Shown: one piece after another, positions 11,453 to 24,737 of the stretch
How positions within the stretch are numbered: the first letter of the stretch is position 1
How the letters are laid out: each line of letters opens with the position of its first letter
Origin: Avena insularis
Taxonomy: Eukaryota > Streptophyta > Magnoliopsida > Poales > Poaceae
Length of the DNA: 64,000 bases
Direction of reading: 5' to 3'
NCBI GenBank assembly: GCA_023614405.1
Contig: CM042687.1
Location: forward strand, 67,252,992 to 67,316,991
Translations under genes and position numbers: made by a program
The notes under the pieces: model-generated
What the model was told of the DNA's origin: nothing
The model's database searches: none
What the model saw: only the letters and a program-made list of their open reading frames with translations

Positions 11453-11729
11453 TGTAACAACCCTCGATGTCTCCTATTAATTTTGCAGGATAAGTTAAAT
11501 ACAGGAAGGAGGATTCGGGAGAGGAAATACATGTTGGAGGAGAGACGGAAGCAACAAGATCAAAGAGAAAGAGTTCTGCTCAGAATTGAGTCATTCAACA
11601 TATCCCCATGATGTACACACGCGCTCCTTTTAACTAATCTACCAACATTGTTCACCCTAGCAGTCTTGTACCTTCCACATCATGTTCACCAATCAATGGT
11701 TGTCACGTCATCATGTCTTTGTCATGACA
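11453..11729 (-). repeat. G1 3' LTR
   Basis: 277 bp with TG...CA ends. It aligns end to end with 48340-48610 at roughly 80% identity by eye. The adjoining internal CCCCTCCCC is the complement of the polypurine tract. Confidence 0.9.
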
Positions 11730-11758
11730 TTCCCCTCCCCTTGAAAGACTGCATGTCC

Positions 11759-13002
11759 CTAGGCAGGTGATCGTGGGTAACGACGACATAGATCGGCCAG
11801 ATCTTCCCAACAAGAGAGCTCGGGTGGTAATCCCTTCCAGTGGACACGAATGCGAGCCGCCGTAGACCTAGCATGAGGAATCCAAGCATGTTCCAAAATT
11901 TGGAGAGGCTCGATAGTGATATCAGATAACGCCGACAGAGAGGTCAAGGACGCATTTACAGGAGTGCGAGGAGGAACATGACACTTGAGTTGTGATACAT
12001 GAATCACCAGATGCACTTGGCTGGAGGCAGGTAACTCCAGCTTGTACGCCACCTCTCCAATGCGCTGGATAATCTTGTATGCTCCAAAATAGCGAAAAGC
12101 CAATTTCTGATTTCCATGAGCTTCCACCGACTGAATGGTTATAGTTTCAGGTACACTTGATCCCCCACCTAAAAAGTGCGCTCACTGCGTTGTTTGTCAC
12201 CTTGAGCTTTCATATGTTGTTGATCCGTACATTGTTGATCCCGAAGAAGATGTTTAGGAATGGCGTCCACCATAGTAGACCTTTCCTTGAGCCAAGTTTC
12301 CAGTTCAGCTGAAGCACAATCATTTACAGTAATTCACAAAGTGCGAGGAGGATATACATGTAGGACTTCAAAAGGAGAGCATCCCAAGGACGAATGGGGG
12401 GAGGTGTTATACCAATATGCTGCAAGAGGTAACCAAGTTGCCCATTTCTTGGGACAAGAGTGAACTATACAACGCAAAAACCCTTCGAGACATTGATTCA
12501 ATCTCTCAGACTGTCCATTTGTCTGTGGGTGGTGTGCTGAACTCCTGTGGGGGGTAGTATCTGCAAGGCGAAATAATTCTTTCCAGAAGCGGCTGGTAAA
12601 GATATGATCCCCGTCAGAAATGATCATCCCTGGTATGCCATGTAATCTATACACCTGATTCATGAATTCTTGGGCAACCTTGAAAGCTGTGAAAGGATGA
12701 CGGAGGGGAATGAAATGACTATACTTCAAAAACTTGTCAATGACCACTAAAATGATATTGCAATTGTTAGATAACAGCAATCCCTCAATGAATTCCATGC
12801 AGATCACTTGCCATGCTTCAGTAGGTACTAACAAGGGTTGTAATAGTCATGGTTTATTAACATGCTCCACTTTAGCTTCCTAACAGATTGAACATCTAGC
12901 TACAAATTGCGGAATAGACTCCTTCATTTTAGGCCAGGCAAAATACTGTTTCATTCTTTGGTAAGTTGCCAAAAATCCGGAGTGGCCTCCCATACCACTA
13001 CT
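11759..13002 (-). pseudogene. G1 pol: integrase and chromodomain-like C-terminus
   Basis: On the minus strand from 13002, an integrase HHCC zinc-binding region begins GGHSGF and includes CSIC, interrupted by two stops. The core follows (12834-12334). It has the second catalytic Asp in ISDGD and the Glu in NGQSERLNQ, but the first Asp is replaced by Glu (MEFIEG where MDFIEG is usual). The tail (12127-11759) has RVHWKGLPPELSCWEDL, a chromodomain-like motif of chromoviruses. A frameshift or stop separates core and tail. The reading frame upstream resumes beyond the C1 copia insertion at 30061, proving that C1 split this gene. Confidence 0.85.
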
Positions 13003-14772
13003 TGTAGGGTTCGCAGCATGGAAAACAAAAAATTTCTATCGCGAGAACACACAAAACCAAGATCTAATCTACGATATCGGTGCAATGAGATTGTAGAAAA
13101 CTAACCCTCGAAGATCCAAAGTGTTTAACGAGATTCAGATCTCGTGGATGATGTAGTCGATCACTTGCCGATCTCAAGATCGTGTAGAAGATCCTTCCGG
13201 TGCCATGTTCCGGCAGCGCTTACGCAGTCGATCACATGTACGGTAGTCGATGAAGACCTTCTTCTCCCTTGTTCCAGCAGGGCAGCGGAGGTTGTAGATC
13301 TCCCCGGAATCCCAACAACACTGTTGTTGTGGTGGTGGAGGAGGAGAGTTTTCTGCAGGGCTTCGCCTAAACCGGAGCAGGGTATGGATGAGAGAGGGGT
13401 GGCGCCGGTGTCTAGGGTTGAGGTGAGGGGCTAGGGGGCGCCCTCACCCCTCCTTATATGGGTGGAGGGGCGGAGGCCAAGGTTCCCACCCCTGGCCGAG
13501 TCCTTCCCCAACTCCTCTGGCCGGCGACCAAGGAAGGGAGAGGGAAAAACTTGTCCCTCAAGTCTTCTTTCTCCTTTCCAAACTAGGATTTGACTTTTTC
13601 CAACTAGGATTTGACTTCTTCAAACAAGGGTTTGGCCCCTCCTAGTCCTTAGCCGAGTTGTCCTAGGGCATGATGCGGCCAACCCCATTAGGGCATGATG
13701 CATCCCAAGTGCCCCTTCCGGGGTGGTGGACCTTCCAGAACATTCTAGAAGCTTCTGGTAAAAACACCGAAAATATTTTCGAACCCGGAAATTGACTTTC
13801 CTTATATGAATCTTATTCTCCAGACCATTCCGGATCTCCTCGTGATGTCCTGGATCCAATCCGAGACTCCGAACAACATTCAGTCTCCATCTCACATTCC
13901 ATATCTACTCAAACAACATCAAATCCTTAAGTGTGTCTCCCTACGGTTCGTGAACTATGCAGACATGATCGAGACACCTCTCTGATCAATAACCAATAGT
14001 GGGATCTGGAAATCCATAATGGCTCCCACATATTTATACGATGACTTCGTGATCGAATGAACCATTACATACGATACCAATTCCCTTTGTCTCGTGATAT
14101 TTTACTTATCCGAGGTTTGATCATTGGTATCTCTATACCTAGTTCAACCTCATTATCGATAAGTACTCTATACTCATTCTGTGATATGACATCCCTTGTG
14201 ACCCAGTCACATGCTTGCAATCCAATTGGATGACATTCCACTGAGAGGGCCCAGAGTATATCTATCTGGCATATGGATGGACAAATCCCACTCTTGATCC
14301 AGGTGCTTCAACACATACTTTTAGAATACCTAATGCCACCTTTAAAACCACCCAATTATGAAGTGGTGTTTGATGTCATCAAAGTATCCATCCAATGATG
14401 GTGATTAACATGATCTCATGGTCAAAGGATTAGGTTACTATGTATTTGAAAGCTTGTAGCAAACGAACTCTAAATGAATTGATCTTATGCTATGCTTATT
14501 ATAGGAGTGTGTCCATCACATCATTCTCCTAATGATATGATCTTGTTATTAATAACATCTAATGTCCATGACCAGGAAACCATGATCATCATCTATTAAT
14601 CAACAAGCTAGTTCAACAAGAGGCTTACTAGGGACTCTTTTATGTTTACAAAACACACAAGTATTAATGTTTCCGGTTAATACAATTATAGCATGGGATG
14701 TAAAAATTTATCATAAACACAAAGATATAATAATAACCATTTTATTATTGCCTCTTGGGCATATCTCCAATA
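13003..14772 (-). repeat. C1 3' LTR
   Basis: 1,770 bp, matching 28291-30060 over its full length. Its inner end is mutated from CA to TA at 14771-14772. The GC-rich middle holds short open frames, which I judge to be chance. Confidence 0.93.
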
Positions 14773-16405
14773 GTCTCCCACTTGCACTAGAGTCAATAAT
14801 CTAGATTACATGGTAATATACCTAACACACATGGCGTTCTAGTGTTGTTCATGCTTTGCCCTAGGGAGAGGTGTAGTCAACGGATCTGCCACATTCAGAT
14901 CTGTGTGTACTTTGCAAATCTTTATGTCACCATATTGGACATGCTCGCGAATAGCATGAAAACATAGCTTGATATGCTTTAGCTTCTTGTGTGACCTTGA
15001 CTCCTGTGCATTGGCTATGGTACCCATGTTGTCACAGTAGATGGCCATCGGGTACAACGCACTAGGAACCACACCAAGCTCCATAATGAACTCCTTCATC
15101 CATATCGCCTCTTGTGAAGCCTCCGAAGCAGCTATGTATTCTAATTCAGTTGAAGATCTCGACACAATGCTTTGCTTAGCACTCCTCCAGCTCACTACTG
15201 CACCATTGAAAGTAAATAAATATCCAGAATGTGACTTAGAGTCATCCGGATGGGTGTTGCAACTAGCATTGGTATAACCGTTTACAACGAGCTCTTTGTC
15301 ACCTCCATAAGAAAGAACGATATCCTTAGTCCTTCTCAAGTACTTTAGGATATTTTTGACCGCTATCCAGTGATCCACTCCTGGATCACTTTGATATCTG
15401 CTAGTCAAACTAACATCATATGAAATATCTGGTCTTGTACATAGCATGGCATACATGGTAGAACCTATGGCTGAGGCATAGGGAGTTTTTCTCATCCTCT
15501 CTCTATCTTCTGATGTAGCTGGACTTTGATTTTTACTCAAGGTCGTAGTGGGCAACATGGGCAAGACCCTTTCTTGCTTTCTTTCATTCCAAACTTCTTT
15601 AGAACCTTATCCAAATATGTACTTTGTAAAAGCGCTATTAACCGTCTTGATCTATCTCTATAAATCTTGATGCCTAAAATGTATGCAGCTTCGCCAAGAT
15701 CCTTCATTGAAAAACTATTATTCAAATAGTCTTTGATGCTTTTAAGAAGTTCTATATCATTTCCAATCAACAATATGTCATCTACATATAGTACTAGGAA
15801 TGCTACAGAGCTCCCACTCACTTTCTTGTAAATACAAGTTTCTCCATAAGTTTGTATAAATCCAAAGTTTTTTATCACCTTATCAAAACGTTGATTCCAG
15901 CTCTGGGATGCTTGCTTCAATCCATAAATGGATCATTGAAGTTTGCTTACCTTGTTAGCATATTTAGGATCGACAAAACCTTTGAGTTGTACCATATACT
16001 ACTCTTCTTCAATGTCACCATTGAGGAACGCTGTTTTGACATCCATCTGTCATATCTCATAATCGTAATATGCAACGATTGCTAACAAAATCCTCACAGA
16101 ATAGCTTCGCTACCAGTGAGAAAGTCTCATCGTAGTCAACCCCTTGAATTTGTCGGAACCCTTTCGCGACAAGTCGAGCTTTATGGACGGTTACATTACC
16201 ATCAGCATTTGTTTTCTTCTTGAAAATCCATCTGTTCTCGACAGCCTTGCGGCTGTCCGGTAAGTCCATCAAAGTCCATACTTGGTTTTTGTGCATGGAC
16301 CCAATCTCGGATTTCATGGCTTCATGCTATTTGTTGGAATCTGGGCTCATCATTTCTTCCTCATACGTCGCAGGTTCGTCGGTGTTGTCCACCAACATGA
16401 CATTC
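14773..16405 (-). pseudogene. C1 pol: reverse transcriptase and RNase H
   Basis: On the minus strand, an RT start (16317-16057) has NRWIFKKKTNADG and KARLVAKGF. It is followed by a stop-ridden stretch, then a frame (15920-15537) with the copia RT active site YVDD, and then RNase H (15564-14839) ending KVHTDLNVADPLTTPLPR. RNase H shows SKSHSGYLF and STELEYIAAS, typical of Ty1/copia. At least two frame breaks and several stops show it is dead. The 5' end joins the integrase-side frame at 24738 across L1. Confidence 0.92.
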
Positions 16406-19400
16406 TGTAACACCCTCGGATCGGCCCTATGCAAGTTTTAGCGATTCCCTCCAAACCCGCATAGAAATGATTCAAAGGTGCCCACCAGGCACTTTCGTGC
16501 GGGTGGAAAATGAAGTAATATCATTACACAATAGTCCACGGTGGAACCCACAGAACATATATATATATACAACAGCGACTCAATGAGTCAAGATTACATG
16601 TATACAATACAAAGATCCAAATCACCTTGAAATCGCTACAGCGTCTGAGTATGGACAAGATGCAAATTCAGCTAAGAGCCCTGAAGAATAACCAATGGCG
16701 TCCATAACCCTGCCCAGGCCAAGCCGGAAGGGTAACCCTGCTAACAACATCGATCTCAAAACCTGCTAAAACAAAAGGGGTGACGGCAAAGGGCAAAGGA
16801 AAAAGAGAGCGGTCAGTACTGAGGCCAGTACATGGCGAGACTAGAATTTGGCGGTCCTCGCCTACATAGGTATGGTGGACTGAAGCGGCAGCGCAACATG
16901 CACTAAACAACCTATAGAGACTCAATACCTCTGTCGGCTATTAGAGAAATATGAGAAAGACCTATTCGGATCCAACCTGATACTACCACCAAACATACCC
17001 ATCCTGGTATTTCCCCCTCGAGACCAAACGAGGAAGTCAATCTGAGGAAACTCACACAGTTGGCAGTTTTATTCATTCATTCCATGGTGGTTATCCAACT
17101 TACTAGTCATATCAGATACAAGTCATATTATAACAATAAACTTTAGTTATAGTTGTCTATGATAGAGAACTGTGCTCCAAGTCGTCCATAACTGCGGACA
17201 CGGCTTCTCGAAAAGATTTAACCCTGCAGGGGTGCACCAAAGTTTTCACACGCACCTACACCCTTGTTATCAGATCATGTAGGTACAAGATCACAAAACA
17301 TACATCCAACGGTATGTCAACGGGGTTTCAGACACGACGTTTCCCAGACCCAAAGCAAGCACATGGGGGCCACCCCACTAAGCTACCCGCAACGAAGTTG
17401 ACTGGCTCCGGAATGGACCTAGAGGTTTGCGTCAATGGCTGTAAACGACTGGGAACCCGAAAGTGTGACTGGGCTTGTCGATGCCACGAAAACACTCCGC
17501 ATTTGTTTCTAAACAGTACAGGTGCTCCACGCGCAATCGTAAATAAAGTAGTAAAACATGGCATAAGTACATGATAGTATTAAAGCCCCAAACTACTTTG
17601 TGGCCCCCAGTACAGTACTTTGAAATCAGGTACTAAATCGATGGGGGTGCCCACACACCCCACCCGTGGTTAGCGCGCTCGATCTCGGAACAAGTGTCAA
17701 GAACTCGGGGTCCTACGGGACACTAGTGAGCGGTTAAAAAACAAATATTGTCTATTACCCACCGGTGCCTCTGCATTATTTACCTACTTTCAATTTTAGT
17801 TATTAAAGAGTAATTAAATCCATGATCATCTCCACCATTAAGCATGTGCCAACCACCCAACAACGATGGAACATCGACGACGCGAAGCAGCACCTGAGCA
17901 AGCAACTACAACTCGCAAGGCCGACTATCTACCAAACAACAGGTAATAGGAGGTGTCCATGGCAATATAGAGGCTACAGGGAAGTATAAAGGGGTACGGA
18001 ATCTATAGCATCGTAACACAAATAGCAATAGATCAATAGGAGGAAATAAAGACTAGAAATGTAAAATAGGTAGAAAGAGGGAGAATGCTCGCCTGGAAAA
18101 CACTGCCGAAGGTTCATCTGAAGATCGGGTCAGCACTCGCATCAACTTATCGGCCTAATCCGTGAAGAAGCAAAGCACTAGAAGAAATACCGAATACACT
18201 ATTTAATACTACGGCAGAAGATCGGGCATGATGCATATATGATGTATGACATGGCAAGGATGTGATGCAATTAGGAAATATTAAGTGGAACTGGGGTCCG
18301 GACAATTAATTAATAGGTTCTTATTGTTTAGCTACCCCGCAATTTAATTGTTGTCTTAACAAGGCAAAATATGTCATCGGTTCGCTACACAAATTTAAAT
18401 AGGATCAATATTAGACTAGATTCGCCCGCATATGGGCCCCATATTTAATTATGAGGCGAAATAACACAAAGCCCCTAACACACATGATATGTGTGCAAAC
18501 ATGTACAAATTAAATGCAACAAGTATATCGCATTTATAAAATAGGGGTATCAGAAAGGAGGGTCACACAAGAGGGGTTCGACGATCTTGGGGCTCAGAGG
18601 GTTCGAGTTCAGGTCTTGGATTCTGGAAGTGGATCTTCACGTCATCGGGTCCGGGAAGGAGTACTCGAGCGGCATTGCCTTCGGGTACGGGGTCTTCGGG
18701 TCAATTTGCCGCTTTTGGTTTGGACTTGCTTCCAATGGCGGGCTGGGAAACCACCGGTAGTGCTCGACGCCATCTTCGCGACACTTGGATAAACGGGAGA
18801 TCTTGATAACGACCTTGTCGACCTCGAGAGGCTTGCAGTGATCTTCTGCCAGGAAGTTAACACAAACGAGAGGTAGCAGACATCCGCTAGACAAAAAGGA
18901 AACATTGGATCGGTGCATGACGTACAAGTCCTGTTCGGTTATTTTCTCGAACACCTGGCTGGCAACGGACAACACAACCAGCACAGCTACGCACAGCCCC
19001 TTGGCATGCATCAGCATAGGCAGAGACTTCACGGCAGCCAAAAGCATGGTCGCCAGGGCATCGAGGAGGGATCGTGTCGAGGAATCTAGGGATGGAGACG
19101 AGGCCATGGCAAGAGGGCGGGGTCGTGCACGGGACAACACATAGTCGGCTATGGCGACGGAGGTGCGGGGCACTGGCCGAGGCGGAGGATGACGAGCTCG
19201 AGCCGAGGAGACACGACGGCGCCGAAGAGCTTGGAGATGGGGCCGTCCAGAGACGTGGCAGAGGGGGAGGCGAACGATGACGCGAGGCGTCGCGTTGCCG
19301 TGACGGTGGCGGCGAGGCAGAGGCTGCCTCAGGTCGCGGAAGACGCCGAGGAAGCATGGCTTGACAGAGGGGCACCTAGGCGGCCGGAGAGAGGAGAGGA

Positions 19401-20154
19401 CATCGGGAAAGGGGGCGGAGGTCGCGGAGGACGGGTCCGACGGTGGGGTCGGTGCAGAGCCGGCATGTGGGAGGCAAGGCGGCCGCAGCCTCGGGATGTG
19501 GATGTCTAAGGAGGCGTCCATGGCACGGCCACGCTCATGACAAAGAAGAGGCCAACGACGGCTCGATGGGGCGATGGGGAGGGATGGAAGAAGAGGTGGG
19601 TGGTGAGGACGGCGCGAGGTCGCAGGTGGGGTCCACGTGGGCGGTGAGGAGCGGGGCTGGGTCGCGGGTTGTGTTGCTGTGTGTGTGGTGTTGCATGTAC
19701 AGGTAGCGTGTGTGGTTGTACTGTGTGGTTTCGTGTGTGTGGTTGGGTCCGGTGGCAGGGTAGGGAGGAAAGGTGGGGAGGGATTAGGTAGGGTTAGGGT
19801 TTGTTTTAGGGTTAGGTTTTGGGGTAGGTAGGTTCAAGGTTTAGTTTAGGTGGGCCGGATTGTAGGTAGTCTGGCCTGGTTGGGCCTCTGGCCTGACCGG
19901 ACTGCCTCTCCGGACAAAAATGTTTTTATTTATTTATTTTAAAACAAGACTATTTTGCAATTAGTTTATAGAAAAATAAAATATCCGATACGACCAGGGT
20001 TTCGCATTTGAAATAAAGAGAGGGATATTTGTAGAAAGCAAAACTAAGCTTTTAGAAAAATACTTTTAGGCAAACAAATGCATGCTTATGTCATGATGAT
20101 GCACATATATAAATGCAGGCGATTTTCTAGTAGTGGTTTTACCGGGGTGCTACA
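16406..20154 (-). repeat. L1 3' LTR
   Basis: About 95% identical by eye to 21011-24737 in the stretches compared. It keeps a ~36-bp segment near 16690 that the other LTR lacks. It contains a GC-rich block (18.6-19.7 kb) with long but non-conserved frames, and a telomere-like TTAGGGTTT motif at 19794-19802. Confidence 0.92.
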
Positions 20155-21010
20155 ATTCGACACCACTAACAATGGATCTCGCCCTCGAGATCCGCCTCAT
20201 AGTACGTTGAAGAAGGCCAGCGGTCTGAATCTTCTCGCTTCATGTAGATCTTCGTGACACCAGTAATAAGGGTTCTTTCTCCATCCTGAAATTGGAGACA
20301 CCACCAACAAAGGGTGTGTCTCACGTTCGTTGCGAGAACACTCCGGAAAACAAAGGACGAAGGTAGAGGTCTCAAAAGGTAAGGCCACCTCCAACTTCCA
20401 TGGAAGGAGTAAAATTGCATCGATCCTCCATTCAATGCACAAAAGCGAATGATAAGACTAGTCGGATGGTGATCAGTCCATTGCGCACCCAAAGCATTAC
20501 TCTACACATGAATAGGAGAATTATGTAACCAACTCTCGGAATTCAGACTGAAGATCTTGTCAATCGAGATTTAGAAACAAAAGGATAAAGTAGGCTCTTC
20601 ATCAGATCTGATGTATATGACTTCATCATATCGGAAAACACCGAAGGATAGAAAGAATTTTTTTAGTGAATTTTCGGTCCACTAAAAGGTACAACAGATG
20701 AAAGATTCATCAGATAGCATGAAGACCAGATGTCGAAGCACCGTTACAAGAGGATGGAAGCGAAACCCTGAAGGTATGACGGAAACCCGACCACGAGAAA
20801 TCCTGGACTCGAAGAAAAGATAAGAGAGAAGATTCAAAACATGCAGATGTAAGAGGAGAATAGAAGGGGGTAAGGAGTAAAATCAGAACTAATCAGATCT
20901 ATCCAACCAATTTTCCAAAATAGTTTCGACACTCTACAATGTTTGTTAGCTAGGTTATCCTACATGCTGGACCAGTGGGGTATCGTAACTTCTGAACTCT
21001 GATACCACTC
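20155..21010 (-). other. L1 internal region, no protein homology seen
   Basis: 856 bp between the LTRs. It begins on the minus strand with the primer site beside 21011 and shows no gag, protease or RT motif in any frame. The 108- and 122-residue frames here or overlapping its edges have no recognisable domain. No clear polypurine tract is visible at the 20155 end. Confidence 0.75.
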
Positions 21011-24000
21011 TGTAACACCCTCGGATCGGCCATATGCAAGTTTTAGCGATTCCCGCCAAACCCACATAGAAACGATTCAAAGGTGCCCACCAGGAATTTC
21101 GTGCAGGTGGAAAATGAAGTAATATCATTACACAATAGTCCATGTGGAACCCACAGAACATATATATACAACAGCGACTCAATGAGTCAAGATTACAGGT
21201 ATACAATACAAAGATCCAAATCACCTTGAAATCGATATAGCGCCCGAGTACAGACAAGATGCAAATTGAGCTAAGAGCCCTGAAAAGCCGGAAGGGTAAC
21301 CCTGCTAACGACGTCGATCTCAAAACCTGCTAAAACAAAAGGGGTTCTGGCAAAGGGCAAAGGAAAAAGAGAGCGGTCAGTACTGAGGCCAGTACACGGC
21401 GAGACTAGAATTCAGCGGTTCTCACCTATATAGGTATGGTGGACTGAAGCGGCAGCGCATCATGCACTAAACAACCTATAGAGACCCAATACCTCTGTCG
21501 TCTATCAGACAAAGATGAGAAATACCTATTCGGATCCAACCTGATACTACCACCAAACATACCCATCCTGGTATTTCCCCCTCGAGACCAAACGAGGAAG
21601 TCAATCCGAGGAAACTCACAAAGTTGGCAGTTTTATTCATTCATTCCATGGTGGTTATCCAACTTACTAGTCATATCAGATACAAGTCATATTATAACAG
21701 TAAACCTTAGTTATATTTGTCTATGATCGAGAACTGTGCTCCAAGTCGTCCATAACACGGACACGGCTTCTCGAAAAGATTTAATCCTATAGGGGTGCAC
21801 CAAAGTTTCCACACGCACCTACACCCTTGTTGTCAGATCAAGTAGGTACAAGATCACAAAACATACACCCAACAGTATGTCGACGGGGTTTCAGACATGA
21901 CGTTTCCCAGACCCAAAGCAAGCACATGGGGGCCACCCCACTAAGCTACCCGCAACGAAGTTGGCCGGCTCCGGAACGGACCCAGAGGTTTGCGTCAATG
22001 ACTGTAAATGACTGGGAACCCGAAAGTGTGACTGGGCTTGTTGATACCGCGACACTCCGCATTTGTTCCTAAACAGTACAGGTGCTCCACGTGCAATCGT
22101 AAATAAAGCAGTAAAACATGGCATAAGTACAGGATAGTAGTAAAGCCCCAAACTACTTTGTGACCCCTAGTACAGTACTTTGAAATCAGGTACTAAATCA
22201 ATGGGGGTGCCCACACACCCCACTTGTGGTTAGCACGCTCGATCTCGGAACATGTGTCAAGAACTTGGGGCCCTACGGGACACCAGTGAGCGGTAAAAAA
22301 CCAAATATTGTCTATTACCCACCGGTGACTCTGCATTATTTACCTACTTTCAATTTTAGTTATTAAACAGTAATTAAATCCATGATCATCTCCACCATTA
22401 AGCATGTGCCAACCACCCAACAATGATGGAACATCGACGACGCGAAGCAGCACCTGAGCAAGCAACTACGACTCACAAGGACGACTATCTACCAAACAAC
22501 AGGTAATAGGAGGTGTCCATGGCAATATAAAGGCTGCAGGGAAGTATAAAAGGGTACGGAATGTATAGCATCGTAACACAGATAGCAATAGATCAATAGG
22601 AGGAAATAAAGACTAGAAATGTAAAATAGGTATAAAGAGGGAGAATGCTCACCTAGAAAACACTGCCGAAGGTTCATCTGAAGATCGGGTTGGCACTTGC
22701 ATCAACTTATCGGCCTAATCCATGAAGAAGCAAAGCACTAGAAGAAACACCGGATACAGTATTTAATACTATGGCAGAAGATCGGGCATGATCCATATAT
22801 GATGTATGACATGGCAAGGATGCGATGCAATTAGGCAATATTAAGTGGAACTGGGGTCCCGACAATTAATTAATAGGCTCTTATTGTTTAGCTACCCCGC
22901 AAATTAAATGTTGTCTTAACAAGGCAAAATATGTCATTGGTTCGCTACATAAATTTAAATGGAGCCAATATTAGACTAGATTCACCCGCATATGGGTCCC
23001 ATATTTAATTATGAGGTGAAACAACACAAAGCCCCAAACCCACATGATATGTGTGCAAACATGTACAAATTAAATGCAACAAGTATATCTCATTTATAAA
23101 ATAGGGGTATCGGAAAAGAGGGTCACACATGAGGGGTTCGGCGATCTTGGGGCTCAGAGGGTTCGGGTTTAGGTCTTGGATTCTGGAAGTGGATCTTCTT
23201 GTCATCGGTCCGGGAAGGAGTAATCGAGCGGCATTGCCTTCGGGTATGGGGTCTTTGGGTCAATTTGCCGCTTTCAATTCGGACTTGCTTCCAATGGCGG
23301 GCTTGGAAACCACCGGTAGTGCTCGACGCCATCTTCTCGACACTTGAATAAACGGGAGATCTTGATAACGACCTTGTCGACCTCGAGAGGCTTGCGTGAT
23401 CTTATGCCAGGAAGTTAACACAAACGCGAGGTAGTAGACATCTGCAAGACAAAAAGGAAACATTGGATCAGCGCATGAAGTACAAGTCCCGCTCAGTTAT
23501 TTTCTCAAACACCTGCCTGGCAACGGACAACACAACCAGCAGAGCTACGCACGACACCTTGGCATGCATCAACATAGGCAGACTTCACAGCAGCCAAAAG
23601 CACGATCGCCGGGGCATCGAGGAGGGATCGTGTCGAGGAATCCAGGGATGGAGACGAGGCCATGGCAAGAGGGAAGGGTCATGCGCGGGACAGCGCACAG
23701 GCGGCTGCGGCGATGGAGGTGCGGGGCGCTGGACGAGGCGGGGGATGAAGAGCTCGAGCCGAGGAGACACGATGGCGCCGAAGAGCTTGGAGATGGGGCC
23801 GGCTAGAGACGCGGCAGAGGGGGAAGGCAAACGATGAGGCGAGGCGTCGCGCTGCCGGGATGGTGGTGGCGAGACAGAGGCTGCATCAGGTTGCGGAATA
23901 CGCCGGGACAGCATGGCTTGACGAAGGGGGCATCGGGGCGGCCGAAGAGAGGAGAGTACATCGAGGAAGGGGGCGGAGGTAGCGGAGGACGGGTCCGGCG

Positions 24001-24737
24001 GCGGGGTCGGTGCAGAGCCGGCAGGCGGGAGGCGAAGCGGCCACGGCCTCGGGATGGGGAGGTCAAAGGAGGCGGCCATGGCGCGGCCATGCTCGCCACA
24101 AAGAAGAGGCCAACGACGGCTCGATGGGGCGATGGGGAGGGATCGAAGCAGAGGTGGGTGGTGAGGACGACGACGAGGTCGCGAGTGGGGTCCACGCGGG
24201 TGGTGAGGAGCGGGGCCGAGTCGCGGGTTGTGTTGATGTGTGTGTTGCGCGCGCCGTTGTGTGTGTGTGGTGTTGCGTGTATAGGTAGCGTGTGTGGTTG
24301 TACTTTGTTGTTTCGTGTGTGTGATTGGGTCCGACGGCGGGGTAGGGAGGAAAGGTGGGGAGGGATTATGTAGGGTTAGGGTTTGTTTTAGGGTTAGGTT
24401 TTGGGGTAGGTAGGTTGGTTTAGTTTAGGTGGGCCGGATTGTAGGTAGTGTGGCCCGGTTGGGCCTCTGGCCTGACCGGTCGGACTGCCTCTCCAGACAA
24501 AAACGTTTTTATTTATTTATTTTAAAACAATACTATTTTGCAATTAGTTTATAGAAAAATAAAATATTCGGTACGACCGGGGTTTCACATTTGAAATAAA
24601 GAGAGGGATATTTGTAGAAAGCAAAACTAGGCTTTTAGAAAAATACTTTTAGGCAAACAGATGCATGCTTATGTCATGATGATGCATAGATATAAATGTA
24701 GGCGATTTTCTAGTAGTGGTTTTACCGGGGTGCTACA
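21011..24737 (-). repeat. L1 5' LTR
   Basis: 3,727 bp, same structure as 16406-20154, including TTAGGGTTT at 24376-24384. Small insertions and deletions shift every long frame relative to the other LTR, which argues against a conserved LTR-encoded protein. Confidence 0.92.

Larger units (their letters stand above)
16406..24737 (-). mobile_element. L1: giant-LTR, coding-poor retrotransposon
   Basis: Two LTRs of 3,749 and 3,727 bp enclose only 856 bp. An exact CATTC duplication flanks it (16401-16405 and 24738-24742). In minus sense the LTR runs TGTAGCACCCCGG...GGGTGTTACA, and GTGGTATCAGAG (Met-tRNA primer site) lies directly inside the right LTR. No gag or pol motif was found, so the element must have depended on a helper. 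This resembles the large, LARD-like non-autonomous class, but with the bulk in the LTRs rather than the interior. It splits the C1 reading frame, which resumes cleanly on each side. Confidence 0.9.

Noticed and set aside
13144..13434. 96-codon frame in the C1 LTR as a gene
   Set aside because: It lies in the LTR, is not conserved in the partner LTR at 28291-30060, and has no domain.
18637..19521. 294-codon minus-strand frame in the L1 left LTR
   Set aside because: The equivalent frame in the other LTR is broken by insertions and deletions. The sequence is GC-rich with frames open on both strands, and no domain is visible.
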